A stretch of DNA of 64,000 nucleotides, from the NCBI RefSeq assembly GCF_028771845.1, contig NZ_CP118270.1, positions 4,898,001 through 4,962,000 of the forward strand, in the 5' to 3' direction. Both the position numbers and the translations under genes were made by a program. Below, one piece after another: positions 53,046 to 62,458 of this stretch (positions are counted from its first letter, which is position 1; each line of letters starts with the position of its first letter). Below the pieces are notes generated by a model. The model searched no databases and had not been told where the DNA came from. It was given only the letters and a program-made list of their open reading frames with translations. The stretch is from Paenibacillus marchantiae. Lineage in GTDB: Bacteria; Bacillota; Bacilli; Paenibacillales; Paenibacillaceae.

Positions 53046-53873
53046 CTAGCCCTTTAAGGAGCCCGCAGTCATTTGCATAAAGGATTTGTTAGCAAAAATA
53101 TAAGCAATAAGGATCGGGAGAATGGACAGACACGCCCCCGCCATCATGAAGTGTGTCTGTGAAGCAGCGGTGATTCCGTACTTCAAATTGGCTAGTCCGA
53201 CGGTCAATGTCTGCAGTTCGGGTTTACTGAGCGTAAACACAAATGGAATCAGGTATTCGTTCCACGCTCCCCGGAAGGCAAACAAGGCACACACTCCTAG
53301 CCCAGGCGTAAGCAGCGGAATAATGATTCTCCAGAATGTTCTGCCCGGAGAGCACCCATCGATGCGTGCAGCCTCATCAAGCTCTTTAGGAATTCCGTTC
53401 ATGAAGCTGAGCAGGATAAAGAATGCCGAAGCATGTGTGCTGATCAGAATCAGAATTACGCCCCACAGCGTATTATGCAGATGAAGTTTAATCATCAGCT
53501 CGAATTGAGGTCGAAGAACGACTGCTCCGATCGCTACAAACATAGTAAATGCCTGGATGCTGACGTATAGTTTTTTGCCAATAAAGTCCATTCTGTTCAC
53601 GACATAGGCTGCCATGGACGAGACAATTAATGTTCCTATGGTTGACGCGACGGCAACAAATACACTATTTAGTGTGTATGTTGAAAAATTAGCCTGTTTC
53701 CACGCTTCGATATAGTTGGTGAACTGCCAAATAGCTGGCAGAAAAGTCGCTCCGGCAGTAAGTTCGGCATTCGTTTTAAAGGAACCGAGCAGAGTGATAA
53801 TTATAGGAAACAGCGTTAGAAATGCTACTATTAACAGAAACGCCCACAGTACGGTATTCCATGCAATTCTCAT
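53046..53873 (-). CDS. CUT1 sugar ABC transporter permease (MalG-like), GH130 locus
   Basis: 275 residues, six helices, EAA-loop ELDEAARIDGCSPGRTFWRI near 180-200 and a typical MalG ending SFMQMTAGSLKG. GGGAGG precedes the ATG. It follows its partner permease by 13 bases and is 32 bases from the GH130 start. Confidence 0.93.
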   Translation of the reverse strand: MRIAWNTVLWAFLLIVAFLTLFPIIITLLGSFKTNAELTAGATFLPAIWQFTNYIEAWKQANFSTYTLNSVFVAVASTIGTLIVSSMAAYVVNRMDFIGKKLYVSIQAFTMFVAIGAVVLRPQFELMIKLHLHNTLWGVILILISTHASAFFILLSFMNGIPKELDEAARIDGCSPGRTFWRIIIPLLTPGLGVCALFAFRGAWNEYLIPFVFTLSKPELQTLTVGLANLKYGITAASQTHFMMAGACLSILPILIAYIFANKSFMQMTAGSLKG

Positions 53874-53886
53874 GAACGTTCCTCCC

Positions 53887-54789
53887 TTATTCGTTATGAC
53901 TCATTCGTTTTGATCCATAAAAGTAAAGTATCGTGATGATGCCAACAATAACAGCTGTGACAAAAGCGACAGCACTACCATAGCCAAATTCTTGAATTTG
54001 TGTAGATGCCGTGGAACCCGCAGGCGGGAAAAATAATTTATATACATATAAGAACATGACATTGGTTTTTCCAATTGGCCCGCCATCAGTCATCACCATA
54101 ATACTCTCATAACCTTTTAGCGCATTAATAATGGCTAGCATAATGATCATTTGCATGACAGGGCCCAGCATTGGAATGGTAATGTAACGAAATTGTTGGA
54201 ATTTGTTAGCCCCATCCAGAGCAGAACTCTCGTACACATCTTCGGGAATATTTTGGAGCCCTGCTAGAAACAAAAGCATATAATTGCCTACCGCCCCCCA
54301 TACAGCAACGAGGATGATCGTCAGCATGGCATAATCAACGCCCAGCCAATCTATAGCACTGCCGATCAATTTATATTTCAGAAGGAACTGATTGAGGATG
54401 CCATTATACGAGTTGAAAATGGTGAAAAATACGACCGCCATAACCGCTGTACTAATGATCGTAGGCATAAATATAATAGCTCTCAGCAGATTTCTCCCTT
54501 TAATTTTCCAATTCAGGATGACGGCCAATATCAGAGCGAGCGGTATCGATAGCAGGAGCTTGCCTCCAGCATAAACGAACGTGTTGGATACTGAATCCCA
54601 AAACTGATGATCTGTCATTACGCGTTCTAGATTTGCCAGTCCTACAAATCGTGCAGTCCCAAACCCTTTGTAATCGTAGAACATATATCTCATGGCCCAC
54701 ATAATCGGGTAGATGCCCAGAACAATGGTAAGAATATAGCTTGGCAAAAGAAAGCTGTATGAAAAAGCTAGATTCTTTGCTTTATTCAT
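53887..54789 (-). CDS. CUT1 sugar ABC transporter permease (MalF-like), GH130 locus
   Basis: 300 residues, six helices, EAA-loop VYESSALDGANKFQQFRYIT near 195-215 and the phrase MVMTDGGPIGKTNVMFLYVY. AAGGAG and GAGAGG lie before the ATG. The 79-base gap to the binding-protein gene contains an imperfect GC-rich hairpin (AAGGGTGG with CCATCCTTT on the minus strand, 54826-54853) that may act as an attenuator. Confidence 0.93.
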   Translation of the reverse strand: MNKAKNLAFSYSFLLPSYILTIVLGIYPIMWAMRYMFYDYKGFGTARFVGLANLERVMTDHQFWDSVSNTFVYAGGKLLLSIPLALILAVILNWKIKGRNLLRAIIFMPTIISTAVMAVVFFTIFNSYNGILNQFLLKYKLIGSAIDWLGVDYAMLTIILVAVWGAVGNYMLLFLAGLQNIPEDVYESSALDGANKFQQFRYITIPMLGPVMQMIIMLAIINALKGYESIMVMTDGGPIGKTNVMFLYVYKLFFPPAGSTASTQIQEFGYGSAVAFVTAVIVGIITILYFYGSKRMSHNE

Positions 54790-54868
54790 ATCCTCTCAAC
54801 TCCTTGCAATCTCTGTAAGATTTAATGAAAGGATGGAGCGTGCCCCACCCTTTTTAAACACCTCTATT

Positions 54869-56233
54869 TTATTTTACGTATTTTCCTGCAAGTTCCGCTG
54901 GATCGAAATCTGCAATAGGCTCGGCCTTCGCTTCTCCACTCGCAATTGCTGTATCCAAAGCAGCGTTATAACGAGTATTCAAATCGTTGATAATGGTATC
55001 CAGATTACCTCCGCTTAGAATGTACTTGACGAAGGCATCGTCAGATTTCATACCGTGTACCGGCACTGTAGGGTAGACCGGCCAGACACCGTCGTACTTG
55101 TTCGGCAGGAAACCTTCTATGCCTTTAACTTCCGGTTTCGCTGCAACAGCACTTACTGAAGGGACCATGGATATTCCAAAGCCTTTCTCTTGATATTGTT
55201 GAAGAACAGATTCATTATACATATACTCCAGGAACTTCCAGGCTGCTTCCTTATTTTCAGTCTCTGAACTTATTGCCAACCATTGGCCCCCTAAGAACCC
55301 AGAAGCACCATTGAAATTTCCGTCAATGGATGGTGCAGGTGCTGCAGCCCAATCAATTTTAGCTGGAAATTGAGATTGGTAGACTCCCGCTTCAGCAGAA
55401 AAGGATAAGTACATCCCGATTTTCCCTTCAGCGAATTGGGCGCGCAATGGGTCGATATCAAGCGATTCGACACCGGGCAACATACTTCCATCATCCTTGA
55501 TTTGCTTAAATGCTTCCATGATGGGTTTAAAGCCACTATAGTCATATCGAGCTGTCTTAAAATCATAACCATATCCGCCGTAACCACTTACTTCTGCAAT
55601 AACACGGGCAGATCGGCCCAAGGCACTGGAAGGATTTTTAAAATTCTGTGCGAAACCGTAGGCTCCGTTTGATTTACCCACTTGCGTAATTTTCTTGGCT
55701 GCCTCAACCAACTCATTCAGTGTAGTCGGAGGTTGTTCAATACCTGCTTTGGCGAAAAGCTCTTTGTTGTAAATCAGACGCATCGTTGTCCCATAGTTCG
55801 GCAAGCTATAGCGTTTTCCATCGAAGCTGTTCAGATCCTCCATGACAGGAAATGTATCTTTCATTTTATCTGTGAGAAACTCGTCAATTGGAGCTAGGAA
55901 TCCTTTTTTATAGAAGGTCTGTATGGTGTTTTCTTTAACACGAATGACATCCGGTGGTTCTGAGGTCTGAAAAGACATATCCAGCGCTTGATCGAAATCA
56001 TCTCCCTTGATAACCAGTTCCACTTCGATGTTATCCTTATTGGTTTCATTGAATTTATCGATCGTTTCTTTCACGAACTCAGAATCATGGCGGTCTCCAG
56101 TCCAGTAGGTGATCTTGGTTTTAGCCGCTGCGCTTGCTCCTTTATCTGTGGACTTAGGGCTACTGCAAGCCGCTAGGCTTCCCGTGAGCACGATACACAG
56201 TGCAGACATAAGAAATTTCTTGTTTAATTTCAT
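54869..56233 (-). CDS. extracellular sugar-binding lipoprotein, GH130 locus
   Basis: 454 residues: lipoprotein signal with SLAAC lipobox, charged linker, then a family 1 binding-protein fold with KITYWTGDRHDSEFVKETID, RLIYNKELFAKAGIEQPPTT and GSMLPGVESLDIDPLRAQFA. GGGGAGG precedes the ATG. First gene of the operon binding protein, two permeases, GH130, GH106-like. Its promoter carries a perfect cre match, so CcpA repression is expected in addition to control by the upstream response regulator. Confidence 0.93.
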   Translation of the reverse strand: MKLNKKFLMSALCIVLTGSLAACSSPKSTDKGASAAAKTKITYWTGDRHDSEFVKETIDKFNETNKDNIEVELVIKGDDFDQALDMSFQTSEPPDVIRVKENTIQTFYKKGFLAPIDEFLTDKMKDTFPVMEDLNSFDGKRYSLPNYGTTMRLIYNKELFAKAGIEQPPTTLNELVEAAKKITQVGKSNGAYGFAQNFKNPSSALGRSARVIAEVSGYGGYGYDFKTARYDYSGFKPIMEAFKQIKDDGSMLPGVESLDIDPLRAQFAEGKIGMYLSFSAEAGVYQSQFPAKIDWAAAPAPSIDGNFNGASGFLGGQWLAISSETENKEAAWKFLEYMYNESVLQQYQEKGFGISMVPSVSAVAAKPEVKGIEGFLPNKYDGVWPVYPTVPVHGMKSDDAFVKYILSGGNLDTIINDLNTRYNAALDTAIASGEAKAEPIADFDPAELAGKYVK

Positions 56234-56276
56234 TCGTATTACCTCCCCTTTTTATCTGTTATTCTCTTTCTTCTTC

Positions 56277-56302
56277 ATTATAGTTTCTTGTAATCGTTTA
56301 CA
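56277..56302 (-). promoter_or_regulatory. promoter with a full-consensus cre site, GH130 operon
   Basis: TGTAATCGTTTACA (56289-56302) matches the cre pattern TGWNANCGNTNWCA at every fixed position. On the minus strand a TATAAT (56277-56282) follows seven bases later, so the cre lies between -35 and -10. No good -35 box is visible, consistent with dependence on an activator. Confidence 0.75.
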
Positions 56303-56353
56303 TAATGCGGTAAACCACACATCAAGGGCAGGTTTTCTTATGAATCTGTCATT

Positions 56354-56396
56354 AAAAAACTAGCCCTGCATCCGAAACTTTCGGAAACAAGGCTAT
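56354..56396 (-). terminator. terminator after the response-regulator gene, GH130 locus
   Basis: TAGCC pairs with GGCTA and CCGAAA with TTTCGG in a two-part stem, followed by six T residues on the minus strand, 9 bases after the regulator stop. It separates the sensor genes from the transport operon. Confidence 0.75.
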
Positions 56397-56404
56397 CTTT
56401 CGAG

Positions 56405-58063
56405 TTATGATTGATCATAGGCCAGATCCACAGGCGGACTGATCTTCCCTGTACTATATAATTTGAATTCGGATGGTGTCATATTGGTATGCTTCTTGAA
56501 AATTTCGCTAAAATAACGTCGATGCTCATACCCCAATTCCCTAGCGATCTCCTGTACCTGATAATCATTGATTAGCATTTCTTTAGCTTTTTCCATTCTT
56601 TGATGGATTACGAATCGCTGAAATGAAATATTTAGCACTTTTTTGAATAGATTCGAAAAATATCCGGGACTTAAATTGAACTGCTTTGCACATAAATCAA
56701 GAGATAAATTTAAATGCAAGTTGGCACATATATAATCCTTCGCCTGATAGATCAACTTGGTCGTTTCATCCGAACGCTCGTGCTCAATCCACGAACACGC
56801 TTCAAGACAAATTTCTTTTACCGTATCCCGCATAATCTGAAATGTAACCACACCTGTGCGCTTTACATGGTTCCACTGCTTCTCAAGGTTCTTCACCCGA
56901 TCAGGCGGAAATTGTTCTAACATGACTCGACATATCTTGGATGACAGCTCATAACAAAGGTTTTCGACTTGTTGCGGTTTGGGAAGAGGATCTCGCTGCA
57001 ATAAATCGTTAAAGATCTGCTCCAGAATAAGTCGGCATTTTTCTCGATTGCCCGAGCGCAAAGCCATTAAAAACTCGTGCTCCGTGGACGCAGTATAATG
57101 AAGCAAGGTTTTCTCATCATCGGATGTACTTGAATAACTGTTAACACCATTACCATCTGTATAAAAATGATAGGCCAGAGCACTTAAGGCTAGTTGATAT
57201 GAATCCGGTAATTCATCGATAGATGTTACACAACTACCAATACCGATTGAGATGGTAGAGTTCGTGAATTGATAAATATTTAATCTGCATGCTTCAGAAA
57301 TCTGCTCTGCGATTCTCATATCTTCACAATTGATCAGACAGATGAACCGATTTAACGCTTCACTAAAAACAACACCACTGCTAAAAGCTGCGATAGTTTC
57401 CTCCAAAATATTTCGAAGGCTGAATCTGATCAATTCCACTTCCCTTGAGGGTTGTGCTTTATATTTGTCCATAAAACGGTCTAGCTCCACAATAAAAAGA
57501 TTGAAATTCTGAGGAGCAAGTTGAATGCCGAGTGTTTGCCATTTTTGAAAGGCTACGACAGCATTCGTCCTATGATGAACTAGCAAGGACAAATACTCCT
57601 GCTGCAATACAGGTAAGCTTTTTCTTACATGTTGCTTCAGTTCTATCGCCTTGCTCTGCTCCTGCCATTCTTCTTCGATTGCTGCCTTTGCTTTCAACAC
57701 GACCTGAATGATTTCATCTATAGAGAATGGTTTCTTTACGAAATCAAATGCGCCTAATCGAATCGCTTGTCTCGTAAATGAGAAATCGGTATACGCGCTG
57801 AGAATGACAATTTTCGTAAAAGGAGCGTTTACGAGAATTTCTTGCGTCATGGCTAGCCCATCCTTTTTGGGCATCCGTATGTCTGTAAGAACAATATCCG
57901 GTTTGGTCTCTTGGATTAGGCGAATGCCTTCCTCCCCATCGAGTGCCGTACCAACCACTTCAATGTGATGTTCTTCCCAGGGCGGCTTCTGAGAAATCAT
58001 ATCGACTACACTTCGAATATCATCAATGATGCATAATTTAATCCGTTGGAGTTCTTCTATCAT
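56405..58063 (-). CDS. response regulator with AraC-type output (YesN family), GH130 locus
   Basis: 552 residues: receiver with CIIDDIRSVVDMI and Asp61 in IVLTDIRMPKKDG, a long middle region, and a C-terminal double HTH (LSLDLCAKQFNLSPGYFSNL, VQEIARELGYEHRRYFSEIF). Its ATG overlaps the kinase stop by four bases (ATGA). Likely activator of the binding-protein operon downstream. Confidence 0.93.
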   Translation of the reverse strand: MIEELQRIKLCIIDDIRSVVDMISQKPPWEEHHIEVVGTALDGEEGIRLIQETKPDIVLTDIRMPKKDGLAMTQEILVNAPFTKIVILSAYTDFSFTRQAIRLGAFDFVKKPFSIDEIIQVVLKAKAAIEEEWQEQSKAIELKQHVRKSLPVLQQEYLSLLVHHRTNAVVAFQKWQTLGIQLAPQNFNLFIVELDRFMDKYKAQPSREVELIRFSLRNILEETIAAFSSGVVFSEALNRFICLINCEDMRIAEQISEACRLNIYQFTNSTISIGIGSCVTSIDELPDSYQLALSALAYHFYTDGNGVNSYSSTSDDEKTLLHYTASTEHEFLMALRSGNREKCRLILEQIFNDLLQRDPLPKPQQVENLCYELSSKICRVMLEQFPPDRVKNLEKQWNHVKRTGVVTFQIMRDTVKEICLEACSWIEHERSDETTKLIYQAKDYICANLHLNLSLDLCAKQFNLSPGYFSNLFKKVLNISFQRFVIHQRMEKAKEMLINDYQVQEIARELGYEHRRYFSEIFKKHTNMTPSEFKLYSTGKISPPVDLAYDQS

Positions 58064-59864
58064 GATTCAACTTCTCCTTCTCTAATCGGAATCCAAATGT
58101 CAGTTCTCGATCCCTTGCCAGGACTGCTGTGAAGTTCGATTCGTGCTTCTTCTCCATAAAATAGGTTGAGCCGATTCACGATATTGTTCAGAGCATAACC
58201 CTTCTTGGAGACAGGCGGTTTCAACATCGCTTGACTTACCATAGCCGCATCCATGCCTGCACCGTTATCCTCAATAATCAAATGAACCCAATTGTTTTGT
58301 CTGTCCACCTGTATATGAATCTGACCTCCGAAAGTAATGTCCTTAAAGCCGTGTTGAATGCTATTTTCCACAATTGGCTGCAAGAGAATCTTTGGCAAAA
58401 GGCTGTTCAGCACAGATTTATCAAGTACAGTAACTTCAAACACAAACAGTCCTTCATAGCATTTTTGTTGAATTAAACAATACTGCTGTGCGTGCAACAA
58501 TTCATCCTGCAGCGTGTTCCAATCCTTCCCCCCACTCAAGCCAAGCTGAAACATCTGGGACAAGGAGAGAATCATCTCATTGACTTCCTCATTTTCCCCC
58601 AGAACGGATTTGCAGTAAATCGTATTAAGAGTGTTATACAAAAAGTGTGGTTCCATTTGCGCAGTTAAAGCTCTCATCTCGGCCTTACGTTTTCCGGATT
58701 CGCTCAACCTTACATCATCAATGAGTCTGTTGATTTCATCCAACATGCGATTGAATTGAAAACCGACCTGAGCTACTTCATCGGACGAACGGCTGGCAAA
58801 GCGAACATTCAGGCGGTTATTCTCTACCTCGCGCATAAGTCGTTGAAGCTTGTATAGAGGATTTAGCAACAGCGCCGTCAGTTTATTGGATAAAAGGCTA
58901 GTGAACAGCAGAAAGAAAAGCATTATATAAAGGGTTGTGCGCTTTACACCGTTCATTTGTTCAAGCAGTTTATACTTCTGTTGAATACCAAATAAACTCC
59001 AATCTTTGACAACTGTTGATCTTGTGTAATTGACTAGGTAATCCGTTTCATCAAAATTATGAAAGAAAGAGCCCATATTGCTCTCAGATACATTGTACAA
59101 GAAAGGTTTATCTTTCATTAGATTATGGCTGGATGACCATGAAGTTCGGATGACTTCCTCGCCATTGGAATCGATTACAAAATAGTCGCTGTCATCATTC
59201 GAAGAATGTTTGTTAACCAGTCCTATTAGTCCACTTTCATTTACATTCACGACAATGTATACATTTGTATTGGGGACATTCTCTTGAGTTCCCTTTGTAA
59301 CAAATGAAATAGCACGCTTATTACCAGAAAAAAACTTATCAGAATGCCCTTTTATCCACTTTCCTCCATAATTCTCAATCATATCGAAATACATACTGGA
59401 TTCATAAAAGGACTGTGTCTGAGAACGTCTTTGTGAAATAGGATAAAAATCTCCAATGGGCGTGGCAATAAGTATACTTTCGATTAGAGGTTCGTTGAAA
59501 TAAACCTGTGAAAACACATATTGGAGCTCTGACAAATGCACATAGTAATTGGAGATATCATTACTCTGTACATCCAGCATCATATCCTTGAAGGCATAGC
59601 TAAAAGTCAGTGAACGAATGGAGTTGGAGATCCCGTTAATTTATCATCCAGTATCTGAGTGGTTTTGTTTACGGTTTCTTGACTAGTCTCAAATGCATTC
59701 TTCTGGAGCTCTTTGGATGCAATCCAGTAGGTTGTCAGGCCTACCGCCCCAATTGCAAGCGTTATCATAGTTATGATGGATAAGCGAATTCTCTGTTTGA
59801 ATGAACTGCTGTATATCAAACGATTGAATTTTTCAGTGATGTGCTCTGCCCAAAGTCGTCTCAT
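58060..59864 (-). pseudogene. sensor histidine kinase (YesM family), GH130 locus, single-base frameshift
   Basis: The first 85 codons from the ATG at 59864 (TM helix IRLSIITMITLAIGAVGLTT) end at a TGA near 59609. From about 59637 the neighbouring frame continues without a gap as ISNSIRSLTFSYAFKDMMLD, the sensor region, HAMP, His in QMEPHFLYN and an ATPase domain with PIVENSIQHGF and IIEDNGAGMD. The rejoined protein of about 600 residues has normal YesM length. One missing base in the A/T-rich stretch 59637-59644 accounts for it. As the downstream regulator is intact, a base-calling error is a serious alternative to true inactivation. Confidence 0.8.
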
Positions 59865-60211
59865 AAATTCGGTATCAACCTCTCTTGTAAATAAAAGAAG
59901 TCTTGCTGAAATTAAACTTATCTAGTTGCGAATCATTTTACATTAAAATATCAATTTAGCAATACATTCTTCATGTCAATACGGATTTATTACAAATATA
60001 CTGTTCCATTCGGATCATCAATTAAACAATTCCACGCTCCGGTTTAATATGTTTCAATTCTTTTGCTGCCAAGAAGAAAAAATTTATATCAACTTAAATT
60101 TATTTGACTCGCCGATATAATCATTTTACTACTAAGGGGGGCTGAGGTTTTGCCGATCAGGGAGATTTTTTGTTTAGTTCGTTTCACGCACTCAATTGGC
60201 TTAAGCCATAA

Positions 60212-60267
60212 CAAAAAAGCCGCTATATAGCGACTTCCAATGGAATCATGTTCTTGTCTCTCGACAC
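60212..60267 (-). repeat. dispersed repeat family 1, copy D, with terminator hairpin
   Basis: AAAAAAGCCGCTATATAGCGAC gives a stem with T run on the minus strand; 17 bases further is the small stem TGTC-TCTC-GACA. Read on the minus strand, the unit is AGACAAGAACATGATTCC. It lies 90 bases after the stop of the small gene at 60358 and may terminate it. The rest of 59865-60357 has no gene. Confidence 0.6.
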
Positions 60268-60308
60268 TTCCCTTAAATCATCGTCTGTCTAAATGATCCT
60301 TCTATTTT

Positions 60309-60330
60309 GGGTCAACGTTGTTAGCCTTAT
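60309..60330. repeat. left copy of a direct repeat flanking the small gene 60358-60669
   Basis: GGTCAACGTTGTTAGCC here corresponds to GGTGAACGTTGCTGCC at 60697-60712, both followed by TTA(A)TG. The pair brackets a 100-codon gene. Confidence 0.45.
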
Positions 60331-60357
60331 GAATACCAAATCATACGTTGGTTTAAA

Positions 60358-60669
60358 TCACTTTAATTGTTTTAAATATTGCTCCATTACTTGTAACCAC
60401 ACTCTTAATTGACTCAAATTTTCTACTGAATGAGAGCCATATGGAAACAATTCAAATTGATATAGCTCTGGACTTCCAAATACATGACTAAAATTAACTT
60501 CAATTTGGTCTTTCGTAAAATTTAAACATTCATAGTAGCTCGTAATTTCTGCTTCACTATATTCATCTGGGCAGATGTAGTCGATTGCCTGTATGATTTG
60601 CTCATAATTATAATCTTCGGCTTTTACTTCAAATATGACCCTATCTTCATGTGAAAACTCACGAAACAT
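60358..60669 (-). CDS. small hypothetical cytoplasmic protein
   Basis: 103 residues, acidic, no membrane segment or signal peptide. Rich in aromatic and acidic residues (VFGSPELYQFELFPYGSHSV). I do not recognise the family; size and acidity recall SUKH or immunity-type small proteins, but no motif supports that. AGGTGG precedes the ATG at 60669; an upstream GTG at 60678 is the alternative start. It is bracketed by short direct repeats and followed by a repeat-family hairpin. Confidence 0.6.
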   Translation of the reverse strand: MFREFSHEDRVIFEVKAEDYNYEQIIQAIDYICPDEYSEAEITSYYECLNFTKDQIEVNFSHVFGSPELYQFELFPYGSHSVENLSQLRVWLQVMEQYLKQLK

Positions 60670-60690
60670 GGTTGCCACCTACCCTAATCA

Positions 60691-60717
60691 TTTTTTGGTG
60701 AACGTTGCTGCCTTAAT
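60691..60717. repeat. right copy of the direct repeat flanking the small gene
   Basis: GGTGAACGTTGCTGCC, matching the left copy at 60309 with a few differences. No transposase or terminal inverted repeat is linked to it. Confidence 0.45.
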
Positions 60718-60797
60718 GGGGGTTATATCGCAAACTTTGGGTCATAGAAGAAGAGTTGTACGTAATAGCATATCAAAATCGGTAGCCTGTTTGTAAT

Positions 60798-62300
60798 TTA
60801 TAATAGCGAGGTTACGAACTTCACCTCCTGAAAACGGCTGTCCGGTCCTTTCATTAAGATTCCGCCTTGATTCTTTAGATACATATCGAAGAAATCCAGC
60901 ATATAGGCATTGATCACGGAGTTCGCTCTTTCTGGCACAATCTTCCCTGTAATGCCCAGCATATTGAAAACCGGAGAAATGAACTGTACGTCGGTAAAAT
61001 TCAAATGCTCTGTATTTTCGATATAGAGGATTTGTCCTCCTTCGTCGACCGTTTCGCGCATCCGTTCAAGCTCCAACTTTTTATCTTCCGTTACTTGATC
61101 CATCCACTCTCTTGTTGATCCCATCCGGTTAAGCTCTGCATCTGTGTAGACCCGATTATTTATCACCCTGTTTAATTCTTCGAAATAGCTTTCAGAGTTG
61201 ATGAACAAAAACGGCTTTCGCAGATCCTCGCTGTCACGCAGTCGATACAACCCTCCATCCAAGTCTATTCCGACCGTGATTCGTGGATCGTAAGAAGCGT
61301 CGTAGGCCGTCGCTCCGCCGATGGAATGACCGAACACCCCGATATGACCGAGATCAATCCTCCCTTTTAAAGGACTTGGAATCTGTCCCGATTGGATGAG
61401 CTCGAATTGGTCCAGCGTAAACGCCACATCGGCGGTTAACACTTTTCCCAACTTGTCGCGATTTTCTCTTCCCGTTCGGTAATCATCGTCGGGAGAGAAT
61501 AAGTCGTTGGTTGTGCTGGTTGTGATTCGACCGTCCGGAAACTCGGTTGCAACTGTATTGTAGGTGTGATCGATCACTGCCACGATATATCCGTGACTCG
61601 CGAGATTCTCAGCTTGCGACGTATGGAGGAACCTGGACGAGCCAAAGCCGGGATTTGCAAGGATCAGCGGATATGAATTCTGTGCCGAGGAGACCTCGGC
61701 CCCCGAATAAGCATGACTGGATACGTACTTCAAGTACTGAAGAGTAAACTCAGGAAGGCCATAGTTCGCGGCCATATAACGTAAAATTGGAGTATCGGGA
61801 ATAAAGGGAGCGTACTTGCCGGTGCCAACTGTAACCGGATACCATACCTGAACCATCAACTCTCTCTTACCCTCTCTGGCTTTGTCGAAAATCTCTTCCC
61901 TATTAGTATCCACAAGATGAAAAGTTTGCGTTCCTACCTTAAATTCGCCTGTCGGTTCAGGTAGATTAAATACTGGAAAAGCATACATGAGGCCCGCTGT
62001 TACGACCAGCATTACCGCTATAGCGGTATAAGCTGAACCCAACATGAATCGCGGGATTTTTTTGGAGCCGTTTTTTCTAAAATAGCTATAACCTGAAATG
62101 GCTAAAAAAAAGATCGTTATGCAATATGAGAAAAATATCTGAACTCTGTATCCTTCCACCGTCCAATGAATGACCAATAAAAGAGTGGCGATCCCGCTTG
62201 CAACGAATAGCAGAATTCTGGGCCGTCCTTTTTTTAATAACAATGTTAATGCAAACAAGCCGATGTTTGACAATAAAAGCAACAGTTCAAACAGCCTCAT
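60798..62300 (-). CDS. membrane-anchored alpha/beta hydrolase (PAF-acetylhydrolase type II-like)
   Basis: 500 residues. Four hydrophobic helices in the first 115 residues, then an alpha/beta-hydrolase domain of the platelet-activating-factor acetylhydrolase group: LMVQVWYPVT, PLILANPGFGSSRFLHTSQA, GYIVAVIDHTYN, nucleophile elbow FGHSIGGATAYD (Ser near 326), Asp in GIDLDGG and a His in ENTEHLNFTD. AAAAGGAG precedes the ATG. Monocistronic. The combination of membrane domain and hydrolase is common in bacilli; the natural ester substrate is unknown. Confidence 0.85.
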   Translation of the reverse strand: MRLFELLLLLSNIGLFALTLLLKKGRPRILLFVASGIATLLLVIHWTVEGYRVQIFFSYCITIFFLAISGYSYFRKNGSKKIPRFMLGSAYTAIAVMLVVTAGLMYAFPVFNLPEPTGEFKVGTQTFHLVDTNREEIFDKAREGKRELMVQVWYPVTVGTGKYAPFIPDTPILRYMAANYGLPEFTLQYLKYVSSHAYSGAEVSSAQNSYPLILANPGFGSSRFLHTSQAENLASHGYIVAVIDHTYNTVATEFPDGRITTSTTNDLFSPDDDYRTGRENRDKLGKVLTADVAFTLDQFELIQSGQIPSPLKGRIDLGHIGVFGHSIGGATAYDASYDPRITVGIDLDGGLYRLRDSEDLRKPFLFINSESYFEELNRVINNRVYTDAELNRMGSTREWMDQVTEDKKLELERMRETVDEGGQILYIENTEHLNFTDVQFISPVFNMLGITGKIVPERANSVINAYMLDFFDMYLKNQGGILMKGPDSRFQEVKFVTSLL

Positions 62301-62458
62301 CTCGGTTCTCCTTTTAAAAAACTTCTATTTTTGTTTGTTCCAATATTATCCTGGCAGGTTGGCCTGAGCTATCGATTCAACTTACATCTACCTTACAATT
62401 TTGTAATTCTACCTTGTAACTGTGCTCATCTATGGATAGGAACTTAGTTACTTAAATC

